DNA of 64,000 nucleotides from Nyssa sinensis. Taxonomy: Eukaryota > Streptophyta > Magnoliopsida > Cornales > Nyssaceae. The notes beneath the pieces were generated by a model, which did no database searches, was not told where the DNA came from, and saw only the letters and a program-made list of their open reading frames with translations. Within the stretch, counting starts at the first letter, position 1; the number at the start of each line of letters is the position of its first letter. Shown piece by piece: positions 33,464 to 44,614 of the stretch. The stretch is from contig CM018033.1 of the NCBI GenBank assembly GCA_008638375.1, positions 14,053,763-14,117,762 on the forward strand. Direction: 5' to 3'. The translations under genes were made by a program, and so were the position numbers.

Positions 33464-34889
33464 AATTAGCTAAGGCCTGCCCTTTGATGGAGTTTCGGGG
33501 TACATATGATATGTCGAAATCCCCTAGCTCCACAGACCACTTCACTAATCTTCCCGATACCTTAGGTTTCCTCAGTATTGACTTTAGAGGATAGGCAGTT
33601 GGGATCTCGATTGGATGGGCTTGGAAATAAAGTCGAAGCTTCCGAGCTGATATGACCAAGGCATAGGCCAGCTTTTCTACTTCTGGGTATCTCTTTTCTG
33701 TGTCAAGTAGTGCCTTACTGATGTAGAATATAGGCCTCTACATTCCTCTGTCCTGTCTAATTAATGCAGAGCTGACCGCGTTTTTGGAAACTGTAAGGTA
33801 CAAGAGTAGCTTTTCTCCTTGTGCTGGTTTTAACAGGAGCTCTGGAGAGGCTAGATACTCTTTTAGTTCTTGAAAGGATTTCTCGCATTCTTCCGTCCAC
33901 TACAAAGCTTTGCTGCCCTTCAGAGCTTTGAAGAAAGGTAGGCAGCGATCAGTGGATTTGGAGATAAATCTGCTCAGTGTCGCAATTCTGCCATTCAGTG
34001 CCTGAATTTCCTTCCTGGTTCTTGGTGACTTCAGTCCAATTAGAGCTTGGATCTGAGTAGGGTCTACTTCAATACCCTTCTGAGAGACAATGTATCCCAA
34101 GAATTTTCCCTTCGTAACCCCGAAGGTACATTTCGAGGGGTTGAGCTTCATCTTGTGCTGTCTGAGGATATCGAAGGTCTAGGCTAAGTGCTGGAGTTGA
34201 CTACCTTTTTGCAGACTCTTCACCAGCATGTCGTCGATGTATACCTCCATGGTGCTGCCGAGCAGTGGGCTGAACATCTTGTTCACCAAACGCTGATAAG
34301 TGGCTCTAGCGTTCTTTAAATCGAAAGGCATTACTCTGTAGCAGTAGAGTCCTCGTTCGGTTATGAAGGCTGTCTTCTCTTGGTCTGGAGGGTACATCTG
34401 GATCTGGTTGTACCTAGAGTAGGCATCCATGAAGCTCATAAGCTCATGCCCCACAGTGGCGTCAACCAATTGGTCTATTCTTGGCAGTGGAAGGCTGTCC
34501 TTGGGGCACGCCTTGTTGAGGTTTGTATAATCAACGCAGACTCTTCACTTGCCGTTTTTCTTCTTGACAAGCACGGTGTTGGCTAGCCACTCAGGATAGA
34601 GCACTTCTTGTATCATCCTGGCTTTCAGCAGCCTTTGGACTTCTTCATTTATAATCCGATGCCGTTCAGGAGCAATCGGCCTTCTCTTCTGTCTGACTGG
34701 CGGGTGATCCGGATCCACCATCAGCTTGTGAGTTATAAGATTGGGATCTATTCCCTCCATGTCTTTGGTCTCCCAAGCAAAGATAGAGAGGTTGTCTTTT
34801 AAGAACCTGACTATTTTTTCCTGCTCGGTGTGTGTTAGGTCTGGGCCGATATATAAATAATGCCCCTCTAATTCTGAACTGACCAACAC
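33384..34889 (-). pseudogene. Tat element reverse transcriptase and first RNase H
   Basis: One frame interrupted by stops at 34545, 34179, 33900 and 33738. RT motifs: PEWLANTVLVKKKNGK, VCVDYTNLNKACPKD, MSFMDAYSRYNQI, MPFDLKNARATYQRLV (family has FGLKNA; here D replaces G), EVYIDDMLVKS with the catalytic DD, and FLGYIVSQKGIEVDP. The linked RNase H follows (LLLYLTVSKNAVSSALIRQD, RPIFYISKALLDTEKRYP, KWSVELGDFDI). RNA-dependent DNA polymerase of the element; inactive as written. Confidence 0.92.
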
Positions 34890-35083
34890 TTTGATGGGCT
34901 TGCCAATGGGTTTGGCTCGACTGTCTCGTCCCCTTGGGCTCAGGGGTTCTTCAATGCTGGATGGGAATCCTCCACCTCGGGAGAGTGAGTGAGAACCGGA
35001 TCTGCACAGTCCCGAGTGTACTGTAATTGCTATTTAGGAGCCTTCTCCTTGAGGGCAATAGCGTGGCACTCCCGGGAGGTTGG

Positions 35084-35935
35084 TTAACACCCTTTGACAG
35101 TGTGAACGTTCTGGTTGTGGACGTACTTTAGACACTGATGGAGGGTCGAAGTGACTGCCCCTATCTGGTGCAACCAGGGTCTCCCGATTATGACATTGTA
35201 GGGAGATCTCATGTTTAACACCATGTACTCCGAGATGGTGGTCTTCTGCCCTTCACCCTCTCCTACAGTGGTAGGAAGGTCGACTCTCCCCAATGGGGTG
35301 CTGAGATTGCCATCAAAAACCGCCATCACGGCAGTAGTGGGCTTGACATTGTCATGGTCCATCCCCATCTGTTTAAGTGGCTCATAGAACAGTATATTGA
35401 CGGAGCTGCTAGTATCGACCAGAACTCTCTTGATCTCGCAGTTGGCGATTTTGAGTGTGATAACAAGGGCATCACTGTGAGGGCAGTGTACCCCTGCTAG
35501 ATCTTGTTCAGTGAATTGGATCTCCGGTGCTGGCTTGAACCTCTTTTCTACGTTAGAGATCTGTAATACGTTCGGGGCAGCTCTGGCCTCCAGAGCATAT
35601 CGCTTTCTTGCCCTGTTGGACATTCCTGTGATAGGGGAGTCCGAATGGAGGACGTAGATGACATGGTTGTTCTGCCTCTGAGGCTCGTTTCGTCCTTCCC
35701 TGTGCTCCTGCCTCTGTTCGGGCCTCTGGTCTGGCCATTGTTGAGGCTTGTCTTCTTGGGGGTTTTGCCTTCCGTCCTGCTTGACGAACTCCCGAAGATG
35801 CCCCTTCTTTATGAGCTGCTCTATCTCATATCGGAGGGTCCTGCATGTGTTAGTTGTATGTCCATGATCTTTATAGAAATTACAATACTTACTTTGGTCC
35901 CGAAGGCTAGGACTCCTTTGATTGGTTCCGGCCAC
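35084..35935 (-). pseudogene. Tat element gag zinc knuckle and aspartic protease
   Basis: The N-terminal part has the knuckle YCNFYKDHGHTTNTCRTL, a Gln/Arg-rich linker, then the protease IKRVLVDTSSSVNILFYE, where the usual catalytic DTGSS reads DTSSS, and later IGRPWLHQIGAV. Separated from upstream gag by a frameshift and stops between 35936 and 36135. The Gly-to-Ser change beside the catalytic Asp would probably disable it. Confidence 0.85.
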
Positions 35936-36135
35936 CTCAGGTTTTCCCGATCTCAGATCTGCCGGAGTACCTAGTTTAGTGTGGTGTTTAAAGGAGTGAA
36001 GTTGGTGAACTCCCTTGGTTCGGAATTGTATACAGCTCTGGGTGCTGTTCTCTTCTCTGGGCTCCTGGCCCTCTTTTTGTTGGAGTCTCTTCTGTGATCC
36101 TCCTTCTTATGGTCCTCCCGCTTTGGATTGTCCCT

Positions 36136-37392
36136 CTAGGTCTGATCTTTGTCCTTCTGGGATGTGCGGTTGGCTTCTTCCAGGTTGATGTACTTTCTGG
36201 CCCGATCCATTAATGCCGCCATGTCGGCTGGAGGGCTCTTTGTTAAGGAGTCTTTGAATCCACCTTGGGCAAGCCCAGCAGTTAGGGCTGCTACAAGGAA
36301 CTTTGGGCTGCAGTCAGTGATCTCCGTGAGTTCGTCATTGAAGCGCGCAATGTAGGCTCTGAGGGACTCCTCTTTAGTCTGCTTAACATTCAACAGGAAT
36401 TCTGGTCCCCTTCTGAGCCTCCTACTGGTCATAAACCTGTCCAAGAACTGTCTACCGAGCTCATAGAAGTTGGTAATTGAGTTTGGAGGGAGGTTGTGGA
36501 ACCACTTCAGCGCAGTTCCCTTTAAACTGGTGATGAAAGTTCGGCACATGAAAGCATCAGAGGCTCCGTGGAGGGCCATCGTATGCTGGTAGTGCGAGAG
36601 ATGATCTCCTGGATCTCCAGATCCATCATACAGGGTGAACTTGGGCACCATGAACTTTCTGGGCCTCTCTTCTGACATGATGGCGTGAGTGAATGGGGTG
36701 GCTAGTCTTCTAAGCAGCCTAGCCAACTCGTCTTGCTCTGGAGGGTTCTGAGGTCCTCTCAAGGTGATTGTTCGGTCCATAGACTCGGCAATCTCCTTTA
36801 CTCTCCGCTGGTCTCTGATTCTGACGTCTTGCCAACCCTGCCTGACAGCCTCGGCTTCAGGGTAGTAGGGTTGAGTACGCCCTTCGGACGGAGGAGGGTT
36901 CCGAACCGGAGGGATTGGTGCTGCATGATGAGGCTCCTACGGTGCCGGATGTGGTCCCGAGGCCCTTGGAGTTGGGGCTCGAGTAGTGCTTCGGTAATGG
37001 ACGTCAAGAACGAAGGCTGATGTTCCCCAGCCTGGAACTGCTGACGGTTGTGGATCTCTGCCAACGCGGGCAACGCCCGGGGGGTGCCCAGGCTGGTTAG
37101 TTGGAGCCTGCTCATGAAGTTTTTCATTCTCCGTGGCAACAGGAGGTTGCGTTCCCGCAGCGAAGTTGACCGGCGAGTTAGGAGAACCCGCTGCTTGGTT
37201 TTGTATGAGTGTTGCCAGCGTTCTAGTGATGGCAAGCAACTGTTCCTGCACCAGTTCATTGTGTCGTTTGATCGATTCGATCTCTTGTCACATAGGATTG
37301 ACCGCTGGTCCCCTTGTACGAGGAGCAGGCGGCTGGCGTTGAGAGTTTTGCGAATTCTGAGTATTCTGTCGCGGTCGGAGATTTGGTGCCAT
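36136..37392 (-). pseudogene. Tat element gag
   Basis: Start ATG at 37390-37392 (MAPNLRPRQNTQNS...), 56 bases into the internal region after the PBS. In-frame stops: TGA at 37288-37290, TAG at 36937-36939, and the terminal TAG at 36136. The region 36780-36136 holds the retrotransposon gag core (LYDGSGDPGDHLSHYQHTM, AFMCRTFITSLKGTALKWFH, RQLFLDRFMTSRR-like). Capsid-forming protein; broken in this copy. Confidence 0.88.
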
Positions 37393-37447
37393 GGTTTTCC
37401 GGTAAAGGAAAAGATAGGTTTGTGAATAGAGCACTTAGAGATTAGTC

Positions 37448-37466
37448 GTTCCCACAGACGACGCCA
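37448..37466 (-). other. Primer binding site of the Tat element
   Basis: Minus strand TGGCGTCGTCTGTGGGAAC, three bases inside the 5' LTR, complementary to a tRNA 3' end with CCA. The exact tRNA is not determined here. Confidence 0.8.
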
Positions 37467-37469
37467 AAC

Positions 37470-38083
37470 TGATGCTGCACTTTTCGACTCGCAATAAGTA
37501 TGGGCTCTGTGACCTGTAGAACATTCAGAAAGATGATTAGAGGACCACCGGATTGGCTCTGGCGGTAGCCGCTCCGATGCTTAAGTAAGTAGAAGGAATT
37601 GAAGGACTGTATTGAAAGCCAAAAGAATGAGCATGAAAATAAAGCGTACCTTTAGGGTTTAATTTATAAACCGTGGCCTTTCCTAAGTTGATTAGGATTC
37701 GATGCCATGAATATAGGGATTTGATCATCGGAGATTGCAGTTACCTTGTGGAGCGTTGAGTCGTAGATGAAAATAATCATAGATAGTAGTTTCCGTGTTG
37801 AAGACTGTTTCCTTATTCCTTGCTTGGCAGTTGTTTAAGGAAACCATAAAGTCGGTACCATATGAAGTGTTGAATAAATATTACCCAGAACATAAGGTCT
37901 GGAGGATATGTGCATGAGAACGCCGTGGAGGCTTCGCCTGCACTGTATGACCAAGTTTATTGGCTCTGAATGGTATATATGAGAATGCCCTGAAGGCTAG
38001 TCACTGCTCTGTATGATCGAGATTATTAACTCTGCATGCACACGTGTCTCAAGGTGATTGGTGTGTCTGTTTGTGGTATGTCA
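37470..38083 (-). repeat. 5' LTR of the Tat element
   Basis: 614 bp, TGATGCTGCA...GGTATGTCA on the plus strand, followed by TSD ATATC at 38084-38088. Confidence 0.95.
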
Positions 38084-38088
38084 ATATC

Positions 38089-39523
38089 ATTTTTAATATC
38101 AGATTTGACATCAAGAATAATTGGTGCAATTTTTTGTCATTCACTGAATACAACTTGTATATGCCAAATAAAGATAGGGTCTACGCTACTTTATCAAGTA
38201 AATACCAAACGTATGTGAGGTCCATGCTACTTTATCAAGAAAAAATAGTAGTTGTGCTAAAAAAATAACATTTTAGTATTTGAACAAACTTGTCAAAATC
38301 TAATATTTATGTACTGTAACAAACCAAAAATATAGATTTGACATAGATAAAATGATATTTAACATTAGAAATGCTCTTAAATATTATGTTATCAAAGTCA
38401 AATCTATATTTTAGCATTGTTATAATATAAAAATCTCAAATTTTGACAACTCTACTCCAATGCTAAAATTACATATTTTAACACTAAATATTTTTCCCTA
38501 AAAAAGAAGATTGAATCCCACATCCATTTGTCATTTACGTAAAAGTAGTATTGTGAATCTCACCTCCATTTGACATTTACTTAAAGTAGTAGCGTGAATC
38601 TCACATCTATTTGACATATATTAGGTTGTATTTCATGATATGACATAAATATGTTAGGTTGTATTTTGTGATATAGCATAAATTGACACTATATGGCATT
38701 AAAAATGGCATTGTCATTTTTAATGCAAAGCAAATAACACTCCACTGGAACATGAATTTTTACATTAAGGCCAAGTTTTAAAAATAGTACATGTATTAGA
38801 ATTGCTATGATGTATATATATAAAAAAATTCAAATGTTATATTGTATATTATAGCAATACAATGATCATACGACACTTTCTTTTATAATTCTGTAACTCA
38901 AAATTTAATATAACATTCTAAATTTACTTTCTTTTTTTTTCCTCCTTGTTCCTTTTCCTTTCATATTTCTCGAATTAGGAATTAAATAAAAAAATACTGA
39001 TTTAATTTACCATGCGAAACTAATGTTCTTCTTTGGTAAATATAAATTATAATTTAAATAATTAAAGATATATATATTGTTATCTTGATATATATCTTAG
39101 AGGAGGTAAATAGGGTATTTTATAAATATTGATAATTTTTACAAATTTTAAAAATGAATGTAAAATATGTACAAGTATGTAAAAGAGAAAGAGAGAGCAA
39201 ATATGGTAATTTTTACGATGTTCAAAAAACTGCTTATGTACTCGACTCAAGCATACACTTGAGTTTTTCCACTATTTTGATATTTTTTGCAAGTAGAGGT
39301 CAAGTCTTTACAATAAAAATTCCTAACTCTTTACCCATTAAAATATCCATTTTTGCCTCACATGGAAAGCACCTACGTACAAATCTCACCGCAATGAGAA
39401 ATTAAAAAGTTATTTACTAATAAGTACTCTCTTGAATAGTTGATTAGTACAATAAATAAACACTCTATGAAGATTAATCAAGTGTAAGCTCATAGTATTT
39501 AAGATAAGTATAATTTTCAAATC
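38089..39523. other. AT-rich interspersed DNA
   Basis: No gene. 38090-38400 resembles 18400-18750. CATTTACGTAAA-type short repeats lie near 38520-38620. 38925-39065 matches 50190-50350 (TCGAATTAGGAATTAAAT, TTTAATTTACCATGCGAAAC versus counterparts). Possibly small non-autonomous elements, but no TIR/TSD pair was established. Confidence 0.5.
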
Positions 39524-39534
39524 TAAGTTGTTGT

Positions 39535-39725
39535 TGTTGAATAATTGATTCAAACTCTCATATATTTCCTTTCAATGATACACGGCTTTCATAGCCCTTC
39601 TTTACAAATCTTGTTCCTAAAGAATAGGAGATAAGCATGGGATATGAGATATCAAATAATTACAAGGATCAATTCTATCAATCTATTTACAACTAATTAG
39701 GAGATAATTATGAAAATCTTCAAGA
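39535..39725 (-). repeat. 3' LTR of the copia element
   Basis: 191 bp. Its terminal CA reads GA (position 39724), so the inner end has one substitution. Confidence 0.9.
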
Positions 39726-39736
39726 CTCCCCCTCAA
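39726..39736 (-). other. Polypurine tract of the copia element
   Basis: Minus strand TTGAGGGGGAG directly before the 3' LTR. Confidence 0.8.
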
Positions 39737-41225
39737 GTTAATGCATAGATGTTGTGCATGCCCAACTTGTCCAGAATTCCGTGGAAGACTTGACTTGATA
39801 TGGCCTTAGTGAGAATGTCAGCAAGTTGATCTTGAGATCGAACATGAGGAACCTCAATAATCTTCGCTTCAAGTTTCTCTTTAATAAAATGTCTATCAAT
39901 CTCTACATGTTTAGTTCGATCGTGTTGAACAGGATTATGAGCTATGCCACATGCAGCCTTATTATCACAATAGAGTTTCATAGGAAGTGCTAGTGAAATA
40001 TTGAGTTCCTGTAATAGATTTTTAATCCATAATAGCTCACACACACCCTTAGCCATACCTCTATATTCAGCTTCTGCACTAGATCTAGGTTTCCACCAAC
40101 AAACGTTAAGTACCCAGCGGTTGAACACCTATCATTAATTGATCCATCCCAATCTGCATCAGTATAGCCTTCAATAGATAAAGTGTCTCCCTTAGTGAAC
40201 ATAATTCCTTTCCTCGGAGAAGACTTCAAATATCATAGAATTCGTATTACAGCATCTATATGATCTTCACTAGGAGAATGCATGAATTGACTAACAACAC
40301 TAAGAGAATATGCTAGGTCAGGCCGAGTATGTGCAAGATACATCAACCACCCTACAAGTCTTTGATGTCGTTCTTTATTTGTGGGAATATGGTCCAGAAG
40401 TGTACCCAACTTGACGTTTTCAGCAGCAGGTGTATCACTTGGTTTACAACCTAACATACCAACTTCATTTAGTAAATCTAAAGTATATTTCCGTTGTGAC
40501 AAGAACATACCTTGTTTAGACCTTAGCACCTCAATTCCTAGAAAATACTTCAATGGTCCAAGATCTTTCATTTCAAACTCACAAGAAAGATAAGTCTGCA
40601 AAGCTTTCCTTTCATCAGTATCATTTCCTGTTACAATCATATCGTCGACATATATAATTAGCACAGTGAGCTTTCCTTTATTATGTTTTATAAAGAGAGT
40701 ATGATCAGAATTACTTTGTTGATATCCAAATGCCTTCATTGAACTTGTAAATCTGCCGAACCAAGCCTTTGGTGATTGTTTTAAACCATACAATGATTTT
40801 CGCAATCTACACACTTATGTGCTTCCTTCAATCTATAACTCACATCCTAGTGGCAACTCCATGTATACTTCTTCTTGGAGATTTCCATGTAGGAAAGCAT
40901 TCTTTACATCAAATTGATGTAATGGCCAATCTAAATTCACAGCTAATGATAAGAGTATACGTACTGTATTTATTTTGGCCACTGGTGCGAAGGTTTCTAC
41001 ATAATCAATCCCATATGTTTGACTGTATCCCTTAGCTACAAGTCGAGCTTTAAATCTCTCAATGTCACCATCAGCCTTGTATTTAATTGTAAAAATCCAT
41101 CGACATCCCACAGGTTTTTTTCCAACTGGTAGATCAACCACCTCCCATGTTGCATTTTTTTCAAGTGACTTCATCTCCTCGATCATTGCTTCTTTCCATT
41201 TGGGGTCTTTCAAGGCCTCCTGCAC
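39733..41225 (-). pseudogene. Copia reverse transcriptase and RNase H
   Basis: 41225-40833: [54 protein letters not shown] and [20 protein letters not shown]. 40814-40233: RKSLYGLKQSPKAWFGRF, the catalytic IIYVDDMIVTG, KYFLGIEVLRS. 40229-39733: RNase H with DADWDGSINDRCSTAGY, SSAEAEYRGMAKGVCEL, YCDNKAACGIAHNPV, HVEIDRHFIKEKL and a stop at 39733. Broken by a stop near 40830 and frameshifts near 40230 and 40100. Confidence 0.92.
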
Positions 41226-41597
41226 ACTATTAGGTACATGTACAGTAGATATTGATTCGCAAATGATTCATATGTTTTTGATAACCCATGATAAGATACA
41301 TAATTGTTCAATGGGTACTTAGAAGTAGAATTAAGAACAGGTTTATAACTAACGCTAGGAACTCCTCTTATGGTACGATTAAGAAGTATTCGGAGTAGAG
41401 GTTCATGACTTACTATAGATTCAGTGACTGAGGATGACTCATGATGAGAAGTAGAACCATCTAGTGGAGACAATTGATGTTCTGGTACAAACGTCTCAGC
41501 CATATTATCATGATCACATGGTGGAAGCTCAAGTGCTATAGGCTCACTCACTATATTCAGCTGTTATGTCTCAGCTTCGCTTTCTGTATTGTTGGCA

Positions 41598-41628
41598 GGT
41601 TCAGGTTCAGGTTCAGGTTCCGGTTCAA
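41598..41628. repeat. GGTTCA hexanucleotide minisatellite in the copia element
   Basis: About five copies of GGTTCA/GGTTCC, in the variable spacer between integrase and RT. In one minus frame it would read Glu-Pro repeats. Confidence 0.8.
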
Positions 41629-41701
41629 GAGGATTAGGGCTTATGGTTTCGGTTGGATAACTGAGGAACTGCAAGTCGCCAATACTAATACTAGGCTCCC
41701 C

Positions 41702-42816
41702 CTAACTTGCAGTTGCGGTAGCAGGATAATACATCTGGAGTTCATAGAATTGTACGTCCATGGTAACATGTAGTTTGCGAGTTGGTGGGTGGTAACATTT
41801 GTATCCCTTTTGATGGAGGCCATAGCCAACAAAGACACAGCGAAGGGCACGTGGTTGTAGCTTATGGCGAGCAAGACTGGGTATGTGTACAAACGCAGTA
41901 CAGCCAAAAACTTTTGGGGGCAGGTTTGACATGGATGGTGAGGATAGGCTGCGATTTAAGGTTTCGAGAGGTGTATGAAAGGCCAGGCTACGAGATGGAA
42001 TCCGGTTGATCAAGTAGGATGCAGTAGTAAGGGATTCGCCCCAATAATGAAGAGGTATATGGGCGTCAAACAATGCGGCTCGAACCATGTCTAGAAGTTG
42101 TCGGTTTTTTCTTTCTGCAACCCTATTTTGTTGGGAAGAAGAGGGGCATGTGGTTTGGTGAATGATGCCTTGAAGATGTAAGAATTGCTTCAGCTCATGA
42201 TTGACAAATTCCCCGCCATTATCAGTACGAAGAACTTGAATGGAGGTCTTATATTGAGTAGCAACTATTGAGTGAAATTGTTTAAATAGTGAGAAAACAT
42301 CTTGCTTTGTTTTCATCAAACATACCCAAGTCATGCGACTATGATCATTAATAAAAGAAACGAACCATCGTGCACCATTAAGTGTTGGAATTTTTGCTGG
42401 GCCCCAAACATCAGAGTATACAAGTATAAATGGCAAAGGACTTTTATTAAAACTCAATGGAAAAGGAACACAGTGGCTCTTTTCCAATGCACAAATTTCA
42501 CATTTAAACAGCAACGGAGATGTATTGGTAAATAATTTAAGTATCCAAATGAAGTATGTCCAAATTGTTTGTGCAACAACCAGATAGCAGAAGTAGAGGC
42601 CGAACTAGTAACTGATAATGACTGAGCCAATGCACGTGAGCTAGATGGTGTGAGATCAAGATAATAGAGCTTTCCTCTTCTAGTACCACACCCAATTGTC
42701 CTCCTTGTCTTGATGTCTTTAAAGAAACAATGGTTAGGCCAAAAAATCACGACACAATTCAAGGAAGTGGTAATTTGAGATATGGATAACAAATTAAAAT
42801 TAAGTGAAGGCACCAC
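41702..42816 (-). pseudogene. Copia integrase with GAG-pre-integrase domain
   Basis: 42816-42454 carries the pre-integrase part (NLLSISQIT..., RRGKLYYLD, HKQFGHTSFGYL). 42514-41702 has CEICALEKSHCVPFPLS, YSDVWGPAKIPTLNGARWFV, the LRTDNGGEFVNHEL motif and NRVAERKNRQLLDM, giving D,D-E. A frameshift separates the two frames near 42500. Confidence 0.9.
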
Positions 42817-42842
42817 AAGAATAGATTCTAAATTAAGATTGT

Positions 42843-44044
42843 TTAGAGAGAGGGAACCTTCACTAATAACTGTAGTATAAGAGTGCCATTGGCTGTAGAA
42901 ACAATAGGGGTTTCAGAGGGTTTCAACATAGAAATAGAAGTAGTATCAAAGGACATATGATCAGTTGATCCTGAATCAATAATCCATGTACAAAATTCAA
43001 TAGGAACAGAGTTATTGAAAGTCTTACCTGGGGAACCAGAAGAAATATGTAAAGTAGTAGGATCTGATATAGGCCTCTCGGCATGGACAGTGGCAGCGAA
43101 TGCAATACACGAACGAGTTGAGTGACGTTTAGTTAGAGCCTTGGCAGGATCCCACCATTCAGGGTAGCCGATCAAGTCATAGCAGCGAGATTTAGTATGT
43201 CCCGTGCCACCACAATGAGTACAGGATCTAGGAGGTTGTTTATTGTCGATATCAAAACTACGGGATGTTAGTGTGACAGAAACTAGGGCTGCACCAGGTC
43301 TGGTTCGATGTGTAGGTGGAGTGGATCGGCGGGCTAATATGGCCATAGAATCAAGGGAAGTCAGATCACCATTTAGGAGGGTCCGACGATTTTCTTCACG
43401 ACGAACATATGAATATGTATGTTCAAGGTCCAAATTGGGATCCAGACGAAGAATCTCCCCTTGCACCTGTTCAAATTCAGCATCAAGACTGTTCAAGAAT
43501 ATATGGATCTGTAATTTCTCAACAGATTTTTTATATGCAACTATATCATCAGGATCCTTCATGGGAGCTTTGTCACAGTGGTCGAGTTCTTGGAAGATTG
43601 CAACGAGTCACCATAATATGTACGAAGAGAACGACTAGATTAACGGAGGGAAAAAACACGTTGATTGAGGGCAAAGATTTGTGTTTCGTCGGTTCCATCA
43701 TAGAACGCTTTGGCAAGAGCGCTCCAAATTTCACGAGCAGTACGGAGTTGGAGGTATCGCTTCATAATCTTTGGTGCCATTGATGTGAGTAACCAGCCTT
43801 TAACCTTTTGATTTTCGGCATACCACTTGGAATACGAAGGATCTGTAGTATTAGGTTGAGGAGAATCACCAATAATGTAATCAAGCTTTTCACGGCCAGC
43901 GATATGTATTTCAATAATCTGGGACCAGACGTCATAGTTGGTTTCGGTGAGGGTTATACCAGCATTGAAGATGGAATTTTCAGATTGGATATGTATGATA
44001 GGAGAAAAGGATTTAGTGATGGGTTCGGTTGATTCGGTGGCCAT
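42843..44044 (-). pseudogene. Copia gag and protease
   Basis: ATG at 44042-44044 (MATESTEPITKSFSP...), gag core with TNYDVWSQIIEIHIAGREKL and TAREIWSALAKAFYDG; TAA/TAG interruption at 43640 and a frame change before 43562. Zinc knuckle CTHCGGTGHTKSRC (CX2CX4HX4C), then protease WIIDSGSTDHMS. Confidence 0.9.
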
Positions 44045-44409
44045 ATTAGGGGCAACAGGTTATAATGAGAGAAGATGACGACACAAGGGGTAACAGGTTG
44101 ATTCGGTGGCCAACAATACAGAAAGCGTCTGGTTGATTTTTAATAATATATGAAGGTGACGACACAAGGGTTGAACGGTACAAGGAAAGGAATAAAAAAA
44201 ACAAAGGGAAAAGTAGAACAGGTTCAGATCTGGCAATGGAGAAAACGGCTGGCTATTCACTGTTCTGTTTGAAGATGACGGCACAAGGTAAGGTGCGTTC
44301 TTCTCTGTTTGAAGATGACGGCACAAGGGTTTCGTTCTTCTAGGTTTTGAAATTGATTCTAAGATAACGAAACAAAATATATATATGTATATATATATTA
44401 TAATAGGAC
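44045..44409 (-). other. Copia 5' leader with four copies of an 18-bp motif
   Basis: Between PBS and gag. GAAGATGACGGCACAAGG or a close variant occurs at about 44070, 44152, 44273 and 44311 on the plus strand. TATA repeats lie near 44377-44400. Confidence 0.8.
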
Positions 44410-44423
44410 CTACTCTGATACCA
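44409..44423 (-). other. Primer binding site of the copia element
   Basis: Minus strand TGGTATCAGAGTAGG, directly abutting the 5' LTR; matches the initiator methionine tRNA 3' end used by most plant copia elements. Confidence 0.9.
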
Positions 44424-44614
44424 TGTTGAATAATTGATTCAAATTCTCATATATTTCTTTTCAATGATACACGACTTTAATAGCCCTTCTTTACAAATCT
44501 TGTTCCTAAAGAATAGGAGATAAGCATGGGATATGAGATATCACATAATTACAGGGATAAATTCTATCAATCTATTTACAACTAATTAGGAGATAATTAT
44601 AAAAATCTTCAACA
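44424..44614 (-). repeat. 5' LTR of the copia element
   Basis: 191 bp, TGTTGAATAATT...CTTCAACA, followed by TSD GTTGT. Confidence 0.93.

Larger units (their letters stand above)
22413..38083 (-). mobile_element. Complete Ty3/gypsy Tat-clade retrotransposon (15.7 kb)
   Basis: LTRs of 614 bp at 22413-23026 and 37470-38083 begin TG and end CA on both strands, with 5-bp target duplications ATATC at 22408-22412 and 38084-38088. Reading on the minus strand: 5' LTR, PBS, gag, protease, RT, RNase H, second (archaeal-type-position) RNase H, integrase, a long 3' region, PPT, 3' LTR. The domain order with two RNase H domains is the Tat hallmark. The LTRs differ at about 19 sites by eye, about 16 of them transitions. 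Gag and pol contain several stops and at least three frameshifts, so this copy is not autonomous. The 3' region has two antisense genes, a tandem array and a nested solo LTR. Confidence 0.95.
39535..44614 (-). mobile_element. Complete Ty1/copia element (5080 bp)
   Basis: LTRs 39535-39725 and 44424-44614 (191 bp, about 9 differences), TSD GTTGT at 39530-39534 and 44615-44619. PBS TGGTATCAGAGTAGG abuts the 5' LTR (initiator-Met tRNA type) and PPT TTGAGGGGGAG abuts the 3' LTR. Order gag-protease-integrase-RT-RNase H is the copia order. Several stops and frameshifts make it defective. The small size and short LTRs suggest an Ale-like lineage, tentatively. Confidence 0.95.

Noticed and set aside
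31883..37342. Plus-strand frames of 60-125 codons across gag-pol
   Set aside because: They are opposite-strand readings of the clearly coding minus-strand gag, RT, RNase H and integrase.
18400..38400. MITE interrupted by LTR A and the Tat element
   Set aside because: 18400-18750 and 38090-38400 resemble each other, and GAGCAACTCC-like words occur, but no terminal inverted repeat or target duplication could be fixed.
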